A stretch of 35,769 bases of DNA from Neocallimastix lanati (nom. inval.) (taxonomy: Eukaryota > Neocallimastigomycota > Neocallimastigomycetes > Neocallimastigales > Neocallimastigaceae): NCBI GenBank assembly GCA_016946835.1, contig JACVTC010000374.1, forward strand, positions 1 through 35,769, in the 5' to 3' direction. This document shows, in pieces, positions 35,301 through 35,769 of this stretch. The notes beneath the pieces were generated by a model, which had not been told where the DNA came from, searched no databases, and saw nothing but the letters and a program-made list of their open reading frames with translations. The position numbers and the translations under genes were made by a program. Numbering within the stretch: the stretch's first letter is position 1; every line of letters starts with the position of its first letter.

Positions 35301-35769
35301 TCATGAAAGGATCAGGATATTATCTTGATGCCAGCTCATTGTTTAAAGAAAAGGGACAAACGAAGAAAAGAAAAAGAGCGGAAGAGACAGGAATTTATAA
35401 TTGGTTAATTTATTGTGGCGACAGGAAATGTCAAATGATTGCACCAGATAAGGGTTATTATGTTAATGCAGATACGTTAGATAAAGGAAGTCTATTATTA
35501 GATCATGCGTTAATTCGATGCCCAGACAATACCTACTGTATTCCAGTTGATGGAGAAGAGAATCAAACGTTTATAAACCATCATAATGATACGATAATTC
35601 AATGTGATAGTACAAGTTGTTCTGGAGAAAACAGGAACATATTAGGAAGTAAGAAAATTCCGACATACTTTATAAATTATGACGAGGATCATGATGATTC
35701 TACGATTTTGATTAAATGTAGTGGCTATACTAATCAACAAGGTACGTGTATAGCAACATCAGTACCCGC
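21202..35769 (+). CDS. Gene R: giant secreted scaffoldin-like Cys-rich modular protein, 11 exons (3' end beyond window)
   Basis: Exons: 21202-21289, 21414-22220, 22455-23426, 24160-25005, 25341-25784, 26140-26532, 26699-27607, 28052-28510, 28817-29203, 30309-31211 and 31479 to the edge. The spliced frame is open for 10,499 nt with no stop. Donors are GTAAAT, GTAAAT, GTATGA, GTAATT, GTAAGT, GTAATT, GTAATT, GTAAGT, GTAAAT and GTAAAA. Acceptors all end in AAG or TAG. The short introns are 21290-21413 (124 bp), 22221-22454 (234), 26533-26698 (166) and 31212-31478 (267). A signal peptide leads into repeated A/B Cys-Gly-Tyr modules and then short acidic repeats. I see no catalytic domain, dockerin-like motif or membrane segment in the visible part. 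A scaffoldin role (extracellular non-catalytic assembly protein) is inferred from family resemblance. A surface or adhesion protein of unknown function is the alternative. Confidence 0.75.
21414..22220 (+). CDS. Gene R exon 2: N-terminal mature region, divergent A-like module
   Basis: 269 codons, phase 1. The acceptor is ATAAAG and the donor GTAAAT. An N-terminal ~90 residues with cysteines (QEC, EKC, QNC, STC) precede a Y-T-C-S-T-N-K-C-V-K-T-S-G-Y-I-K core and a KICLGVNS segment. The ends (KLQ-x-C near the start, TAN-x-IYH at the end) match gene L. The interior differs strongly, and the D-N-S-E-E repeat of gene L is absent. The coding frame is open well upstream of the internal ATG at 21692. 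Confidence 0.7.
22455..23426 (+). CDS. Gene R exon 3: A+B module pair
   Basis: 324 codons, same length and architecture as gene L exon 3. After the diverged first 48 residues only two amino-acid differences remain, at bases ~23,186 and ~23,226. The donor is GTATGA, the one donor differing from the GTAA pattern. Confidence 0.75.
23427..24159 (+). other. Gene R intron 3 (733 bp)
   Basis: GTATGA..TATAG. Same length and repeat content as gene L intron 3 (degenerate repeat about 23,601-23,836, AGTTGGAGTA motif). Inside tract 2. Confidence 0.67.
24160..25005 (+). CDS. Gene R exon 4: A+B module pair
   Basis: 282 codons beginning G-D-L-P-K-F after the TATAG acceptor and ending R-E-V-E before GTAATT. 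The A core contains CKQTFGYIK and the B core IEGICTQVGGF. Lies wholly inside near-identical tract 2. Confidence 0.75.
25006..25340 (+). other. Gene R intron 4 (335 bp)
   Basis: GTAATT..TCTAG. A/T homopolymers. Divergence from gene L begins about 36 bases into the intron, near 25,042. Confidence 0.64.
25341..25784 (+). CDS. Gene R exon 5: single A module
   Basis: 148 codons, phase 1. The acceptor is TCTAG and the donor GTAAGT. NIVNVETS opening, L-C-S-x7-L-C-K-Q-T-Y-G-Y-I core, GLCLGSNTG, DSIFSN and LNNLVDS end. Seven codons longer than gene L exon 5 and diverged in the middle. Confidence 0.72.
25785..26139 (+). other. Gene R intron 5 (355 bp)
   Basis: GTAAGT..ACATAG. Contains a run of about 44 A (25,890-25,933), about 40 T (26,038-26,077) and 27 T directly before the acceptor. 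Confidence 0.65.
26140..26532 (+). CDS. Gene R exon 6: single B module
   Basis: 131 codons. No complete internal frame flags it, but the spliced phase is continuous. The acceptor ACATAG follows a 27-T tract and the donor is GTAATT. Core L-Y-I-C-N-S-E-G-I-C-Y-P-A-D-G-Y-A, then EFCIGGTDSIEF and LIAKVTLLG. A NCSC cluster in the middle replaces a different sequence in gene L. Confidence 0.7.
26699..27607 (+). CDS. Gene R exon 7: A+B module pair
   Basis: 303 codons, first codon completed as GAG after the ATATAG acceptor. The A core contains KKCVQTYGYLK and the B core NGKCIQKTGF. First exon of near-identical tract 1. The donor is GTAATT. Confidence 0.74.
27608..28051 (+). other. Gene R intron 7 (444 bp)
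   Basis: GTAATT..AAAAG. Filled by the AATAATAATAAA microsatellite (about 27,627-27,921), same length as in gene L. Confidence 0.66.
28052..28510 (+). CDS. Gene R exon 8: single A module
   Basis: 153 codons after an AAAAG acceptor, ending with consensus donor GTAAGT. SCKRTYGYIK core and SLCLGG segment. The in-frame ATG at 27973 lies in the intron. Confidence 0.72.
28511..28816 (+). other. Gene R intron 8 (306 bp)
   Basis: GTAAGT..TTAAAG, A/T-rich, 18-T run and AT run. Nothing else seen. Confidence 0.63.
28817..29203 (+). CDS. Gene R exon 9: single B module
   Basis: 129 codons after a TTAAAG acceptor. DKDGFCLKAEGYA core, KLCIDS and YIIKE. The donor is GTAAAT. Same sequence as gene L exon 9. 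Confidence 0.72.
29204..30308 (+). other. Gene R intron 9 (1,105 bp)
   Basis: GTAAAT..TTAG. Mirror copy of gene L intron 9: ATT microsatellite 29,241-29,305 and three-copy repeat 29,536-29,743. Confidence 0.66.
29241..29305. repeat. ATT microsatellite in gene R intron 9
   Basis: Mirror of 5,911-5,975, no length difference. Confidence 0.85.
30309..31211 (+). CDS. Gene R exon 10: A+B module pair
   Basis: 301 codons between the TTAG acceptor and the GTAAAA donor. TVCKQTYGYL core, Asn/Asp-rich linker, EEGHCTAREGYI core and SIPFL..ITNIF end. Same as gene L exon 10. Confidence 0.74.
31391..31470. repeat. 8-bp minisatellite in gene R intron 10
   Basis: Seven ATCATAAC then three ATAATAAC units, directly before GGAAATAG and exon 11. 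Copy number identical to the left arm. Confidence 0.85.
31479..35769 (+). CDS. Gene R exon 11 (partial): A/B modules then short acidic Cys/Gly/Tyr repeats
   Basis: 1,429 codons open to the edge, no introns. Residues ~1-160 are type A, ~165-295 type B, ~300-455 a further A, then degenerate modules. From ~840 on there are short repeats (cores such as IVHCEEKDDGSVEC, LIYCSVSDEDGSVKC, LITCTKSEGKTEC, IIYCGTENDIEQC and LIYCGDRKCQ), usually followed by Y-Y/Y-F. The short-repeat part is rich in Glu/Asp/Lys and visibly less AT-rich than exons 2-10: 28 of the 60 bases at 34,921-34,980 are G or C by my count. A basic KKRKR run is encoded at 35,363-35,377. Most of the short repeat region probably lies beyond the window. 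Confidence 0.75.

Noticed and set aside
1-35769. Whole palindrome as a simple hairpin-read (missed adapter) artefact
   Set aside because: The spacer and inner exons are substantially diverged in a gene-like way (in-frame indels, conserved splice sites, conserved signal peptide), which read fold-back cannot create. Partial assembly collapse in the identical tracts remains possible.
1-35769. Mitochondrial or bacterial origin
   Set aside because: GT..AG phase-consistent introns, signal peptide exon, standard code and eukaryotic gene structure.

Overview
The window reads as nuclear DNA of an anaerobic gut fungus (Neocallimastigomycota). Non-coding DNA is almost pure A/T with very long A, T and A/T microsatellite runs. 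Coding islands are interrupted by short GT..AG spliceosomal introns. The only recognisable genes encode giant, secreted, cysteine-rich modular proteins that resemble the fungal cellulosome scaffoldins (ScaA-like) of this phylum. The family call rests on module pattern, size and secretion signal. No database search was possible.

The layout is one very large imperfect palindrome. The left arm (about 1-15,040) carries gene L on the minus strand. The right arm (about 20,455-35,769) carries gene R on the plus strand. The genes are head to head, with start codons at 14,006 (L) and 21,202 (R), separated by about 7.2 kb of AT-rich spacer. I reconstructed 11 exons in each gene: an 88-bp exon 1 with start codon and signal peptide, nine internal exons of 387-972 bp, and a long exon 11 that runs off the window. 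All ten introns of each gene are phase 1, so every internal exon is a multiple of 3 and can be duplicated or exchanged without a frameshift. Gene R is open to the right edge (10,499 nt of coding sequence, over 3,499 codons). Gene L has a terminal frameshift and a stop at 208, probably from sequence error.

The protein is a chain of two alternating modules of about 130-150 residues. Type A opens with a V-N-V-x-T-like segment and has a C-x(n)-C-K-Q-T-Y-G-Y core. Type B opens with K-L-F and has a Y-x-C-x3-G-x-C-x4-G-Y core and an N-I-F-like end. Exons 3, 4, 7 and 10 hold A+B. Exons 5 and 8 hold A alone, and 6 and 9 hold B alone. Exon 11 starts with A+B and then passes into shorter, acidic Cys/Gly/Tyr repeats.

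The two arms are a mosaic. Tract 1 (left 1-8,617; right 26,599-35,217) and tract 2 (left 10,080-12,537; right 22,584-25,041) are nearly identical, introns and microsatellites included. The blocks between and inside them (exons 5-6; exon 1, exon 2 and the start of exon 3) are clearly diverged. This fits gene conversion between inverted paralogues better than a simple mirrored-read artefact, although assembly effects are not excluded, especially in the first 860 bases. The central spacer holds no convincing gene. It has two less AT-rich islands (15,070-15,450 and 16,120-16,340), a heptamer array (16,905-17,222) and long homopolymers.
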